DNA of 64,000 bases, from assembly GCA_949825065.1 (NCBI GenBank), contig OX463859.1, positions 26,863,847 to 26,927,846 on the forward strand, written 5' to 3'. This DNA comes from Odontocerum albicorne (taxonomy: Eukaryota; Arthropoda; Insecta; Trichoptera; Odontoceridae). Under the pieces are notes generated by a model. The model did no database searches. It worked only from the letters and a program-made list of their open reading frames with translations, and was not told where the DNA came from. Position numbers and translations under genes: made by a program. Positions 41,406 to 52,459 of this stretch are shown piece by piece. How positions within the stretch are numbered: position 1 is the stretch's first letter; every line of letters starts with the position of its first letter.

Positions 41406-42229
41406 AACTCTTAAACAATTAAAAATTTCTTATTGAAGAATAACAAAAAAAAATTCTCAAACACAAATAACCAGTAAAAAAAAAACGGGTTTCCTGTAGG
41501 AAATATTAAAAAATATAAGTATTGTATTTTAATACACTTTTGTTATATACAATGCTGTCTGGCGGTTATATTGACATGTGTTAATCTTTTCCAACCAATA
41601 TGTTTTAAATATATATTATATTAAAGACTTAAAGTACAAAAGAGATTGGAGTCGTTTATAATAAAATTACGTATCAATGTAAATCATATCCTCAACCCAA
41701 AAAATGGAAAATATGCATCTTATCGTCGTTTCCACGGTGATCGTTAAATATATATAAATACTATTCTGTTTATGTTCTTTTGTTAGAAAATCTTTATGAG
41801 AAGCTTTGGTCTCAATTTTTGTAAAATAATAACATGTAATCAATTCTTATGATTACCATCCGCACACGCAACCGTAGCGTGAACGCAAACTAAATAGAGT
41901 GCTCAGGCCTGGGTGAACTGAAACCTGCGATGCTTTAAAAACTTTTACCATCTTTTAGGGCAGTTAAACACGGCGGTATCTAAGATAGTTCCCAAAATGC
42001 TAACATATTGATTAAAAAGGATGAAGTTTAATGAAATAACACATCAGACAGAAAATCAAATTTACCCTCATTTTCGATCAGGTCAATTCAACAGCCTCAA
42101 CCTAACGTCTCAAATTAATCGATTATCTCAATTTTCCAACTGAGTCAACTTTCCATTTCTGAATGTACACCCCTCCTTCCACGAGTGTCTTTTTTCAGGG
42201 CTGTGAAACGAAATGAGAAGCGTATTTTG
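41406..42229. other. spacer with a LINE-A tail scrap
   Basis: TGTTAATCTTTTCCAACCAA at about 41577-41600 resembles the LINE-A tail. The rest is unassigned. Confidence 0.4.
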
Positions 42230-42725
42230 CGATGATAATCCAAACTTGAAATCTCGACAACGGTTAATCAAATGCTACGTTTAGTCAGTGTTATTGCATG
42301 GAACGGAATCATGGACCCTCAAAGTTGGTAGTATGAACTGACTGGAAGCATTCGAAATGTGAATGCACCGGAGAATGCTACGGATACCCTGGACGGACAT
42401 GGTCAGCAACACAACGGTTCTTCAAAGAGCCAAAGTTGATAGAGAGTTGCTGGCTAATATTAAAATCCGAAAGGTGTCCTATTTTGGCCATGTACGAGTA
42501 CTTAGAAAAACAAAGTACAAATTACTGCACCTGATCATCCAAGGCAAAATAGAAGATCGAAGAGGTATTGGTAGGAGGCGAATCTCCTGGCTCCGCAATA
42601 TGCGTGATTGGATTGGCATAAGGGGCGTTGGAGATCTTTTTCGGGCTGCCGGGGACAAAGATGCCTACTCTTAGGTGATATTCAACGTTAGGGGGACCTG
42701 GCATGACACTGGGAAGAAGAAGGAG
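42230..42725 (+). mobile_element. LINE-E subfamily C-terminus and tail
   Basis: The open frame at 42363-42674 reads MHRRMLRIPWTDMVSNTTVL, RAKVDRELLANIKIRKVSYF, GHVRVLRKTKYKLLHLIIQG, KIEDRRGIGRRRISWLRNMR. This is the well-known C-terminal end of insect endonuclease/reverse-transcriptase polyproteins (RMLRIxWTxxVxNxxVL...IQGKIExRRGxGRRRxSWLxNxR). The frame opens after a stop near 42360 (EAFEM precedes it), so it is 5'-truncated. The tail GGGAAGAAGAAGG follows. About 100 codons are intact, but no catalytic domain is present. Confidence 0.85.
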
Positions 42726-43035
42726 TAACGAAATTTACAAGTAAACCCGTTACATTTTATCCTCCGTAGACGATCAAATTGACTTTTACACGAAAATAAA
42801 CTAAAAAAAAAGGTATGCATCAATTTCAAACGATGTGCATTTTGAGTATACTGCTATTTGAATTGCATATTATATGTCCGAACGGTAAACTTTGAATATT
42901 GTCATATAAGTGAACTTCTAAAAAAGCTACATTGTCTCAAGTATTACGAAAGAATTGATTTCTCACTTTGTCTCTGTATTTAGATGATGTCTACATTATA
43001 TATTTTTTAAACCGTCTCTAAAGTATGTTCCTTAA
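42726..43035. other. nothing identified
   Basis: AT-rich spacer. Confidence 0.4.
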
Positions 43036-43300
43036 GAAATGAATAGAACTTTGAGACCAACTTCGTTTTCATCTTATAATTTAATTAAACCGAATCGATC
43101 CAAAAGGGCGATGTATTATGGTAGAGCTTTTACCGTTCCTTTGGCATGGAATGATCTGTATCTTAGTATTAGATATATGAGTAGCGTGTGCCGCTTTAGG
43201 AAGCAATTGAATAGACTATTTTGGGAGGTATTATCAATATTTATGATTGTTTAGCAGATGTCCTTGAAGGACGCGCTGATGGTTTTGATTGTTTGGTATT
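43036..43300 (+). mobile_element. non-LTR reverse transcriptase C-terminal relic
   Basis: The 71-codon frame (43039-43254) contains RAMYYGRAFTVPLAWNDLYL, then SSVCRFRKQLNRLFW. The order (basic, FTV, W-N-x-L, S-x-x-x-F-K/R-x-x-L) is that of the post-catalytic end of several non-LTR families. It is not LINE-A, whose version differs throughout. AATAAAAT-like signals follow at about 43300. Confidence 0.55.
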
Positions 43301-43309
43301 TAAATAAAA

Positions 43310-43752
43310 TACGTCAATTAGCGATGCGGAAAGAGAAAGTGAATGAATCAATGAATAATAAATAGTGATTAATGATAAATGATGCTTTATTTATCGGTAA
43401 ATGGGTATTTATACATTTCAGAATGGGCGCGGGAGTGCGCCCGCAATATATTTTTATCTCGCTTCTGTGCGTGCAGAGATGGTTGATTGAAATATTGCAG
43501 ACATCGCAAATAATATTGTGGGTAGACAATTTGTTGGTGAAAACGGCGAGACAGCGTGATGCGTTCTCTTTCTACTGTGGAATGTATCGTAAATAGTATT
43601 TGTGGGTAAACAATTTTAATGTTTTGGTATGCGACCTTTGGACATATCCAAAGGTCGTTTCGTCGGTCGTTGACCGTGTGTGTTGACAATATTTCAGCGA
43701 CGACAGTAGTTCCTACAATTGTATAGAAACACTGCAACACACCTGAGACTGA
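43310..43752 (-). repeat. possible solo LTR
   Basis: On the minus strand the sequence starts near TGTTGCAGTGTTTC, has a TATAAATACCC box at about 43420-43410 and an AATAAAGC signal at about 43400-43390. It has an internal near-repeat, GTTTACCCACAAATACTATT against GTCTACCCACAATATTATTT, about 95 bp apart. A TATA box followed closely by a polyadenylation signal suits a compact retroviral-type LTR. I could not find a matching target duplication or fix the ends. The 117-codon minus frame is most likely incidental. Confidence 0.4.
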
Positions 43753-44529
43753 ATCACATATCGAAAGATTTCTTTGTAGTTCATAATGTCTTAATACTAT
43801 ATTTTTTTGAACAAATGCAGATGCTGGAAAGTACCTCGTCTAATGGTCGCGGCCATAATTTTCAAATTCTATAATATTTTTCATTTGTTAATCATGGTGA
43901 GTTCGAATACCGAGTTGGACCACCTTTAAAGAAAGTCTTCTCTCTAATGGCGCTTCATAAATTTCCTTTTTATAATTGTTTAAATTCGATTAACAAAACT
44001 GAAGTCGATACGCATATGCTATTGAAACGATATGAAACATATTTGTTTCTTTTTATCACTTAAAAAAACTAGCCTGAACTACACACGGATTGAATGGGTA
44101 AATATTGCGACTCGTTTGACTTGCTCTGGTTTACTGTATGGCAGAATATTATTGTCTTGTTTAGAGTGTGGATATCCTTAGAAAACTTGTGGATTTTGAG
44201 TGTGGGTAACATGGTGTGTCGGAGGTTGCTGTAACATTTCTTATAAATTTAAAAATATGATTAAAGCCGCCTTAGTATGGACTTGAAAGAGGTGTAATCC
44301 CTAAGTATAGACTTAAAAACTGCAACGAACTGTTTTTTCTTTCGTCAATATTATAAATAACCAATACACAAACACATTAATCAGACAGAAGCTGGTTACA
44401 AAAAAAAATTGCGATAGATTCGCAAAAATATTAGATTAAAAAAAAATCCTCTTCAAAACCAATTAATTTACTCGTGGAATCAAGGAGAGTTGAAGTGGCG
44501 ATTGACTAAATATATTAAAAGTTGTATAT
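43753..44529. other. spacer with a tRNA-like dispersed repeat
   Basis: AAGTACCTCGTCTAATGG and GAGTTCGAATACCGAG at about 43830-43920 match the repeat at 1436-1616. The rest is unassigned. Confidence 0.4.
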
Positions 44530-44690
44530 TTCTTTATTCCAACACTGTTTATTCCGCTTAATAAAACGGTATAACCCTTCCGGTTTCAAGATTTTCACCT
44601 CATCATCAGAGGGGCACAAACAAAACAGAACTGGAACAAAAAAAATACAATATCTTTGAACTTCCACAGTGTAATTGTCTGAACTATAAA
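44530..44690. mobile_element. PLE terminal repeat, truncated foldback
   Basis: The left arm has CAACACTGTTTATTCCGC, AACGGTATAACCCTTCCGG and CACCTCATCATCAG. The right side retains only the distal block TTTGAACTTCCACAGTG with ACTATAAATCACAT, the two joined by a short linker. Confidence 0.72.
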
Positions 44691-45359
44691 TCACATATAT
44701 GATTAATTTATTGATCTTGCAATGAACTTAAACAGTTTATGTTGATGTGTTAGTTGAGAAAGAGTTCGCCAACATATTAATTAAACAAATTCAGGACATG
44801 CTCCCTAAAGCAGCAGATTTGAAATATATTGACAGGAATTTACCAAAAATCTGGTAAATAGTAAATTGTTGGTTTAACTTAATTATTGGTATTATTTGCT
44901 AAGAAAAAATGTATTTAGGTATCCAGTTTGCATGAACCGGTGCGGTACCAAATGTTAGAGATCACGTGTAGTCTTAACAACACTTTCTAATATTTATACT
45001 CGAATTTAAAACGTCAGTGGAATAAGTAAAATATCTTAACCAGTCTCTGAAAAAGAATATTTCCATGATCTGTTATGTTTTATATGTTCAACCCTAAATC
45101 TTCAGAATTCTGACCCTATTACCATACTTGACCATGGAACCGTTAAGTAGGGGCTGGCCTGGCAGTTTTAATCAGGCATGAAAAGGACCACGGAGACTCG
45201 AGGGTTTGTATATCAAAGTGAAACTGTTTGGCGTCATCGCGCCATATGGAGGACATTTGCGCCAGGGAACGAAAAAGTGGGGATGCCTCCAAGATAATAA
45301 ATTGTTAGACGAATGGAAATACACGTATAAGGGATCGTCATTAACGGATTTATTTGACA
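44691..45359. other. nothing identified
   Basis: Overlapping small frames on both strands at 45172-45507 resemble no family. Confidence 0.45.
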
Positions 45360-45600
45360 TTATTATTATTTTTTTATTTGAAACTAACAAAGGTTCTGCA
45401 ATCACCGAATGAGCGTTTAAGCCTAAGCAGAGAGGATATAGTGCCATACTTTCCTGACTCGACACACATCTTTTGCCTCTTCCACATCCATAAACCTTCT
45501 CATACAACCTCTACGATTTCACTGACTTTCTGCTTTTCTTTCTTTTAACTATACATTCATTGGTCTGCGCCTTCCACTCACATCAATACTGTATATGTTT
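45360..45600 (-). mobile_element. LINE-D 3' end
   Basis: On the minus strand GTGAGTGGAAGGCGCAGACC, then GTATGAGAAGGTTTATGGATG and GTGGAAGAGGCAAAAGATGTG, and CAGGAAAGTATGG, follow LINE-D at 12905-13020 (TGGAAGGCGTGTGAGAAGAA, GTATGGATGTAGAAGAGGC). It is 5'-truncated. Confidence 0.65.
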
Positions 45601-46629
45601 TATTCATTCATTTGTTATAAGTTTTAAGATCAATTTGTGTAGCAACAGAAAATAACAAGAATAAACACCTGCCACCCTGTGATGGATAGCGAGTGACCAG
45701 GACTTATATTTCATTTGATTATTCGACGTTTTAATACGTAATATAATGATTTTTATAGGTTATTACAAAAAATAACCTTAAAAATATACATTTTTCACTG
45801 GACGCTTAGCGCCCAGCACCGTGGCTGACGGATTTTTTCAGCACAGTGAGGCAAGTGTTAAGGAAATACTGTCTTAAATACTTTCAAGTGAATATTAATG
45901 AACTAATATTCATTCATCGAATAGCAAGCATTTCAAAAGCACAGAGAATGGTGAGATTCTGGAAATAACGAAACCACAATCCGTAATTAAGATGCATCTA
46001 ACATAAATAAAACAATTTTAAATAAATTGAACTGAAACTGAAAATACGAAATTACTTTCTGGGTAACCCGATATTTCTGTCAAAATATATTTGAAAGGTA
46101 ATTTTAGATTTGCTCTCACCTTTGTCACCTGTCTATTAGCAAATACAATACATATGTTACGTCTAACAAAGCAATTGAGATTTGACATTTAGAGAGAATA
46201 CCCGTACTTCAAGGCTATTATCTCGTTACTTATTAGAACCAATTGTTTGTATGTGTCTCGTTTCTTATTAGAACCAATTGTTTAATTTTCCTGTATTCTT
46301 GTACGAAAGAAACTTTTACAGAATTGTCTACATAACATACATGTTGCTTCAGCTATTTGAGATCATAAGTTGCCCAAATGTTAACTTCATACTTTCTTTT
46401 TTTATTCAGTTTCAACATGAAAGTTTCACATTTAACGTAGGGGATGAAAAAGCACGCTTTTTCCGTTGCCTTAGCCACCAACCATAGATATTGCAAAACC
46501 TTGTTAAATGTCACCAGGTGCTTCGTGTTTAAGATCAGAAATTAGCTCATGGCTCTGACGGAAATGCGTTTTTTGTGGCTGAAGGTAAAAAAATGTTGTC
46601 AACATTGTCAGGTAAGAGATTTTGTCTAG
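45601..46629. other. nothing identified
   Basis: A short direct duplication, TTATTAGAACCAATTGTTT, occurs at 46229 and 46265. Otherwise unassigned. Confidence 0.5.
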
Positions 46630-46770
46630 AAAATTTAAGGCATTATTAAACAGAACCCCAGCAAATTGATGACAGCCATTGCCTACAAGCTCTATGTGTC
46701 TGGATCAACAATCAAACGTCTATTGGACAAATCCTGAGTTTCAATAGTTAAGTGTTTTTCGTAATAAATA
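46630..46770 (+). pseudogene. transposase helix-turn-helix fragment (Tc1/mariner-like)
   Basis: The plus-strand frame GIIKQNPSKLMTAIAYKLYV, SGSTIKRLLDKS, stop, VSIVKCFS fits the pattern of an N-terminal helix-turn-helix in IS630/Tc1/mariner-type transposases (xNPxxSMxxxAxxLxVSxxTIxRxL). Only about 45 codons are present, and no catalytic part or element ends are seen. The call is by pattern alone. Confidence 0.5.
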
Positions 46771-47265
46771 CAGACGCAAGTGGCTAGTCAATCTCATGGC
46801 CGCAGTGAACCACCTTTCTAGCTTTCCACTCAAATTATTTAATATATTTTTATGTTTTGAATCTATCAATTGCAGTGAGTTCGACTCTTCGAATCTATCA
46901 ATGACAGTGGATTCACTCTTGAGCACCTTGAAGATATTCTGCTTATAAACGGTGTTACAAAATCTAATTTTTCGTTTTACCAATAAAATATATTATATTA
47001 TATTACACCCCTTAATGGAGAGACAAAATATTTCATGCTACTTGGATGGAAAACAAAAGATAAATGAGAGTTTTCCTTTCGTAATAATGTGATAGACACG
47101 AGTACACTTATTAAAAAACAATCAAAGCTCATTTTCGCCGAAAATTTACACGAACTCTGTAATAACCTTGACTGTCCCGTCACCTTTTCTTGTATGATCG
47201 AAAATATTTAGCGTCTTTTGATCATGAACGTGCCTCGCTTAAACAAACATTCTTTATTGTATTAT
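46771..47265. other. nothing identified
   Basis: AT-rich, with a short repeated segment GAATCTATCAATTGCAGTG / GAATCTATCAATGACAGTG at 46858-46910. Confidence 0.45.
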
Positions 47266-47456
47266 TTATAGTTAAGGCATTAACATTGTGGAGGCTCAAA
47301 GACATTGTAATTGGTTTAAAACAATGCTGTTTATTCCACTTTTTGTAACGGTATAACCCTACCGGTTTTAAAGTTTTCACCTCATCATCAGGGAGCACAA
47401 ACGAGTCACCATTACAAAAAGTGAAATAAACAGTGTTTGATAAAACGAGTTACAAT
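47266..47456. mobile_element. PLE terminal-repeat foldback, deleted right arm
   Basis: The left arm is complete from the distal block (GTTAAGGCATTAACATTGTG) through CACCTCATCATCAGGG. The right arm keeps CCATTACAAAAAGTG, AAATAAACAGTGTTTGATAA but lacks the core motif. Confidence 0.78.
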
Positions 47457-47499
47457 ATTTTTTATTGACTTCCTGAGTTCACCAACTTTTTCTTTTTAT

Positions 47500-47725
47500 C
47501 CTCGTCCTTTATTATCTACGCAGTGAGACTCTGGAATTAGTTACCAGCTTACGTAAGAATCGCTTCACCATTGGCGTGTTTTAAAAAACTTCTCATTTCA
47601 AGTCATTAACGTTGTGTATTTTTTTACTTATTTGCACTTTTTCTCCACTATATCTTCCTGTTTTTTCTCATACTGTATAATTTTATCATTTTTATTATCA
47701 TACATACAGTATAATCTTGTGTGAT
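47500..47725 (+). mobile_element. LINE-A C-terminus, plus-strand copy
   Basis: ACGCAGTGAGACTCTGGAATTAG and the following frame-broken segments give AVRLWNQL-, SPLACFKKLLISS-like coding, which matches LINE-A in the opposite orientation to the 32.4-kb copy. The hairpin tail is not seen here. Confidence 0.6.
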
Positions 47726-47775
47726 AATTGCTTTGTGGCCATTTCTTGAAACTAATCATAAAAAGTATTAAAACT

Positions 47776-47895
47776 ACCCTTAAGTGAAAATAAGATTCGA
47801 ACCCTTTTTAAAAATTCTGTCTACCTAACTGATTTAAACCCACAACCCCCAGGCTGGAAGACAAGCATCATATCAATTAGAAAATATAGGTCGTC
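47776..47895 (-). mobile_element. SINE-1, tail missing
   Basis: On plus: TAAGTGAAAATAAGATTCG, then AACCCACAACCCCCAGGCTGG, AAGACAAGCATCATATCAATTAG and GGTCGTC, the reverse complement of the SINE-1 body, B box and A box. The head is diverged. Confidence 0.6.
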
Positions 47896-48053
47896 TATCG
47901 ATCATCTTCACTTTCATTGTTCATGAATTCAGTAAAAAATAATAATATTTTGAATATTTTTACATTATAATAAATTTTATTTAGTTTTGTCTGATAGGTT
48001 GAGAAATGTCACCGAGCACTAAAAATGCGAGATTTTTATTAATGACACAACGA

Positions 48054-48308
48054 AAGTTATAAAATTGCTACTTTATAATCTTTGTTACGTTTGCAAGCCA
48101 AAATTACTACTTTATAAACTTTGTTACGTCTTGATATCAAAATTGTTACTGTATAAACTGTGTTATGTCTTGAAGTCAAAATTACTCCTTATAAACTGTG
48201 CTACGCCTTGAAGCCAAAATTACTACTTTATAACATTTGTTACATCTTATAGTCAAATCGCTACTTTGTTATGTCTTGAAGCCAAAATCATAAGTTTATA
48301 AACTTTGC
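48054..48308. repeat. ~44-bp tandem array, about six units
   Basis: The unit is CCAAAATTACTACTTTATAA, then ACTTTGTTACGTCTTGAAG, with small length changes between units. Confidence 0.88.
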
Positions 48309-49236
48309 GCCTCCCTGAGCTTGAGCTGTTATATCGATGTACTTGAACGCATAAACTAAAATACAATTTTTTTAATGATGAAACAGGAATATAAAACTTG
48401 TTAAAAAAATAAAGCAGTATATACACACAGCACCACAGATTCAATGTCAGCAAAAAAAAAGAAAGGCAAATAAATAACAGTTCGAATTTCAACAAAATAA
48501 AATGATGTTTTTACATATAAACTTGAATACGATGAATGGCAATGTAAACGCGTATACACATAAAACCTCAAGTTCACTACCAGTGAAAAGACAAAAAAGC
48601 AAATAAGAGTAGAAACCGTCTTAAAAATGTTAAGCTAGTATTAAATTTTTGCTGGATACCGTAGTTTGTCTAAAGATAAAATTTTAGTAGATAAATTATT
48701 TTTAACTATCACAACATGTTTTGTTTCAAAACATAATATAAAAATTAAACTTCCTCTCCTCAGTTTTTTTAACGATACAATATTTTTTTTTGCTGTGCAA
48801 GATTTTTCGATCAAAGCTATTCAAATAAGCATTTCATCTTAACGTATCGTTCACCATAGTGCCTTCGATATAATTATAGGATTTAAATTTACCAGAAACA
48901 ATAAAAAAGGTACTTAGTAGCTTATGTCGCCCAACTGTTTGGTTAATGTGTTAATCCGGCCCTGTGTAATGGCCATATTAATTTTGCTTGGAGCGACGTT
49001 TAACAGATGTTGCCTGTAGTTTAGCGTTTTTGTTTATCAGAAAAGGAAAAAAACACATATTTCTTTATATTTTTTTGCATTCTAAAATATTTTTAACGTT
49101 GTGAAGTAGACACTGTTTTTCATATATATTTATATATGAAGTGAGTTTTGTTTTTGGCATAAGAAATAATTAGACGCATAAACACAAAATGGACTCGACC
49201 CACTACGATTTTAAAGCTTTATATAAAGTTTAATTT
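48309..49236. other. nothing identified
   Basis: AT-rich spacer. Confidence 0.45.
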
Positions 49237-49910
49237 AAAAAAAGCTCACCCTTATTATAAACATGTATAATCGCACCGTGTGCCTTGTTTGGTAGGCGGA
49301 AAGGATAAATCTCCAATATTTTTTATCCGTGCACACAACTTTTGCTTCCTCCATATTCACACTTCTCGTTACACATAATCTTCTTTTATTCATATTTCTC
49401 ACTTTACCTTCTATCAAAGTCGGGCAAAAATTTTCTACTTCTTCCACGCACACTTTGCACTTGTGACTTGTATATTCGCTAGTAATTATTTCATCATTCA
49501 TTCTCTCCACATCTTCAAATTATCTTAAAACACCTTGCTTCATCTTATTAAAACATCCCTTTTATCCATGCATTAATTTCTGATGTTACCATTCCGCCTT
49601 CTTTTAAACATTGACATTATAAATTTTCCATTAGTACGCGCATCCCCACAGCATTAATGTTACTCTTAACTTTATTCTGCTTTTTTCTTGCATTAAAATC
49701 GGCACTTACTGTATGATATATTGTCATTTTGCTGCATTTGATATTGCGTGGTTGTTGTACGTAACATCAATTGCTACATTTACCTTATTCCCTGTCGCTA
49801 CCCTTATTTAACACTTAAACATATTGCCTAGATAACAAACAACCCAGCCCACCTGCTAAGCCCTTAAATATCATATAAAATTGTCACATATTTTTTTTAG
49901 GTTATCTGTT
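49237..49910 (-). mobile_element. LINE-D relic
   Basis: The minus-strand frame 49235-49510 has MERMNDEIITSEYTSH, then CVEEVENFCP, and ends with DKKYWRFILSAYQTRHTVRL. The layout agrees with LINE-D's HVERMxxE to DRKxWRxxL end. Upstream to about 49910 the minus strand is decayed LINE-D-like sequence; a LINE-D catalytic box is not visible. Confidence 0.5.
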
Positions 49911-50059
49911 TAAATTTATCTATGATAATTGTGTAAAGAAAACGAGACTTGAACTAAAATGTCGTACATCGCACCTTAAATGAAAGACTATCATTTCATA
50001 TTAGAGTCTAATATTCCATAAAATTATACGTACATATAAACTATTACGTTGTCTGTCTA

Positions 50060-50450
50060 TCGTAGTAAACATAAAGGATAGAGAACCAAACTTTTCTATC
50101 GCAATACACATTTGTCGCCTCATCTACATACACAACTTATACAGGTCCTACAATTTCTTTGTTATATTTTACGTTTCATTATTTCTGAAGATCATTCACT
50201 TGATCCAACCATACTTTCCTTGGTCTTTCTCTTACACGCCTTATCCTCACATTTGCACAATACATTAATATTGTTAGTATTTCATCATTCATTCGTTCCA
50301 AATGCCTTAACCATCTCAGCGCGCTCTTGTTTGTCTATAATCAGCATTCAATTCACAATTATCTGAAATTACTTCATTTCATATTATGTTATACATTGTC
50401 ACTCCATGTATTTGTCTCAAAGCACACATTTTAACAGCCTGGCATTTTGC
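50060..50450 (-). mobile_element. LINE-D C-terminal relic
   Basis: Reading minus from about 50440: VKMCALRQIHGVTMYNII, then NELNADY-like and WNERMNDEILTI-like coding, then AGGCGTGTAAGAGAAAGACC and AAGTATGGTTGGATCAAG. The order matches 6926-7080 and 12860-12960. Several frame changes. Confidence 0.6.
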
Positions 50451-50496
50451 CCTCTCGGTCTACCCCGACAGGGTAATGGCGTGATGATATATATTT
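50440..50496 (+). mobile_element. LINE-D terminal scrap, head to head with the preceding relic
   Basis: CTGGCATTTTGCCCTCTCGG, TCTACCCCGACAGGGTAATG, GCGTGATGATAT is the plus-strand LINE-D end, directly abutting a minus-strand LINE-D relic. Confidence 0.6.
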
Positions 50497-50499
50497 AAA

Positions 50500-50846
50500 G
50501 TGCATATCCGCGCAGTAACGCATTGTACTTCGGTACAGAAAATCATCAGTTCGAACCCTGCGTTGTCCTACTCGAACGACACAAGCATTTTTCCGCCTTT
50601 TATACGGATACCTATGATGGTCCTGTCATTTTTTTTTTCAAAAAAGAGAAGAAAACATACCGGTGTGCTCCGGTCGTCTCACTTTGTAGTGCCAACGGAT
50701 CTAGTACAGGGGTGTGGCCGGTAAGTTTGCTGGTGAGCAACGGTTTGCTCACTTAAAAAACATCCACGTCACAGCTTTGCTTTTCAACTGATTTTACGTT
50801 AGAATGGCGAGGGGATCCTCCACTACGAGCCCAGCAACGACAATAT
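50500..50846 (+). mobile_element. SINE-2, near full length
   Basis: Head GCGCAGTAACGCATTGTAC, TTCGGTACAGAAAATC, CAGTTCGAACCCTGCG (B box). The body has CTCGAACGACACAAGCATTTT, GGATACCTATGATGG, a T-A-rich middle, then GTGCTCCGGTCGTCTCACTT and TAGTGCCAACGGATC. The 3' end is GCGAGGGGATCCTCCACTAC, GAGCCCAGCAACGAC. It runs parallel to the reverse complement of 924-1272 over its whole length. Two overlapping small frames within it are not genes. Confidence 0.75.
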
Positions 50847-50949
50847 ATGTACTATATGTTCTTATGTTAAAATGTAATAACCATTCTCCTAGTCCCGACA
50901 TAAGATTGAGTAAATGATGAAGAAGAACCCTCCTGGTTTCAATAACAAG

Positions 50950-51545
50950 TAAAATAAATAGAAATGATAGTTTAAACCAGATATGATGCAACCCAAATAG
51001 AAATGATAGTTTAAACCAGATATGATGCAACCCAAATAGAAATGATAGTTTAAACCAGATATGATGCAACCCAAATAGAAATTATAGTTTAAACCAGATA
51101 TGATGCAACCCAAATAGAAATGATAGTTTAAACCAGATATGATGCAACCCAAATAGAAATTATAGTTTAAACCAGATATGATGCAACCCAAATAGAAATG
51201 ATAGTTTAAACCAGATATGATGCAACCCAAATAGGAATTATAGTTTAAACCAGATATGATGCAACCCAAATAGAAATGATAGTTAAAACCAGATATGATG
51301 CAACCTAAATAGAAATTATAGTTTAAACCAGATATGATGCAACCCAAATAGAAATTATAGTTTAAACCAGATATGATGCAACCCAAATAGAAATGATAGT
51401 TTAAACCAGATATGATGCAACCCAAATAGAAATGATAGTTTAAACCAGATATGATGCAACCCAAATAGAAATTATAGTTTAAACCAGATATGATGCAACC
51501 CAAATAGAAATGATAGTTTAAACCAGATATGATGCAACCCAAATT
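50950..51545. repeat. 39-bp minisatellite, 15 units, minus strand open
   Basis: The unit AGTTTAAACCAGATATGATG, CAACCCAAATAGAAATGAT repeats 15 times with nearly constant length. It contains GTTTAAAC. The minus strand reads as GCIISGLNYHFYL, 13 codons per unit, with H/N exchange from ATG to ATT in the DNA. Because 39 is divisible by three, a 217-codon frame results without need of selection. It starts shortly after a SINE-2 end. Confidence 0.95.
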
Positions 51546-51868
51546 CTACCTTCATACGATTGGTGGAATACAACGTGCAATTGTCGTGAGCAATTTGCTA
51601 ATGACACATTACTGACCTATTTCGAAATTGACATTGTTGCAGTTAAATTGTAAACAAAGTAACAATTTGTTACGTGTTATGTTACAAAATGTTCAGTTTT
51701 ACTGTGAAGCTATTATCCATAGATGGCGTTCCATTAAAGTTTCATTTAATGTTTTTTTTTTCTCCAGCTCCATTTATGTTACAAAGAGTATAACTTATAA
51801 AGCATTTTGAACTCGTCTATAGAACCAAACTTTACTCCAAAACGAATATATTCCTTTTTGTAGCATCA
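51546..51868. other. nothing identified
   Basis: Spacer between the array and Helitron copy B. Confidence 0.4.
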
Positions 51869-52438
51869 TCATAATATAAATATGCCAAAGCCCGTTCAAC
51901 GGTTGTCGTCGAAGAAAGAATACGAGAATTGAATTTTGAACACAAGAGAGCGAGAGAGGAATACTTCGAAATTTGAATCTCGGTGGGTCCGTGATTTTTG
52001 AACCAGTGTAAAAGGGGACGATGCCAATTTATGTTGAATTGTAATTCATTAAATCATTTATTTCTTTCCTATTATATTGAACCTTATAATTACTTGTGTT
52101 TATTTATCTTATGCTCTTTTTTTGAATGCAGACAATTATATGTGGCTTTTTCGCGATTTCGGAAACGCGAAAATATTAGTCAATATATCTGAAACAAGTC
52201 TTCAAGGAAAACTTTATCAACGATTTAAATTGAACAACAGTAATGTTTATACACAAAACATCGTGTATAAAGAGATTTTTGAGAATTAAATAATTCATCA
52301 ATCAAGATGTACCTTTTTTTATTTTAAACTTAAGACATTAATGAACCCTAAAAACTTTAAGCTGATCTTGCTCCATTCGGTATTTCAAAAATGTAGAATT
52401 TGTTTTACTTCCGTGAATATTTCACGGGCTGCAGCTAG
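51869..52438 (+). mobile_element. Helitron copy B, nonautonomous with helicase tail
   Basis: It begins TCATAATATAAATATGCC after A and ends CCGTGAATATTTCACGG (perfect hairpin), GCTGCAGCTAG, followed by T. All Helitron end features are present. Inside, CRQLYVAFSRFRKRENI (52121-52180) and, after a one-base shift, VNISETSLQGKLYQRF and NVYTQNIVYKEIFEN (to 52287) match the last part of the replicase-helicase: the QLYVALSRVR motif VI region and the NVVYxEIL end. No Rep domain remains. Confidence 0.88.
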
Positions 52439-52459
52439 TTGAATATAAAATTAAAAAAA

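Noticed and set aside
43387..43740. 117-codon protein gene on the minus strand
   Set aside because: No recognisable domain. It overlaps an LTR-like region with a TATA box and a polyadenylation signal, and contains an internal DNA duplication.
50889..51542. 217-codon minus-strand frame as a membrane repeat protein
   Set aside because: It is the translation of the 39-bp minisatellite, with the same artefact as above.
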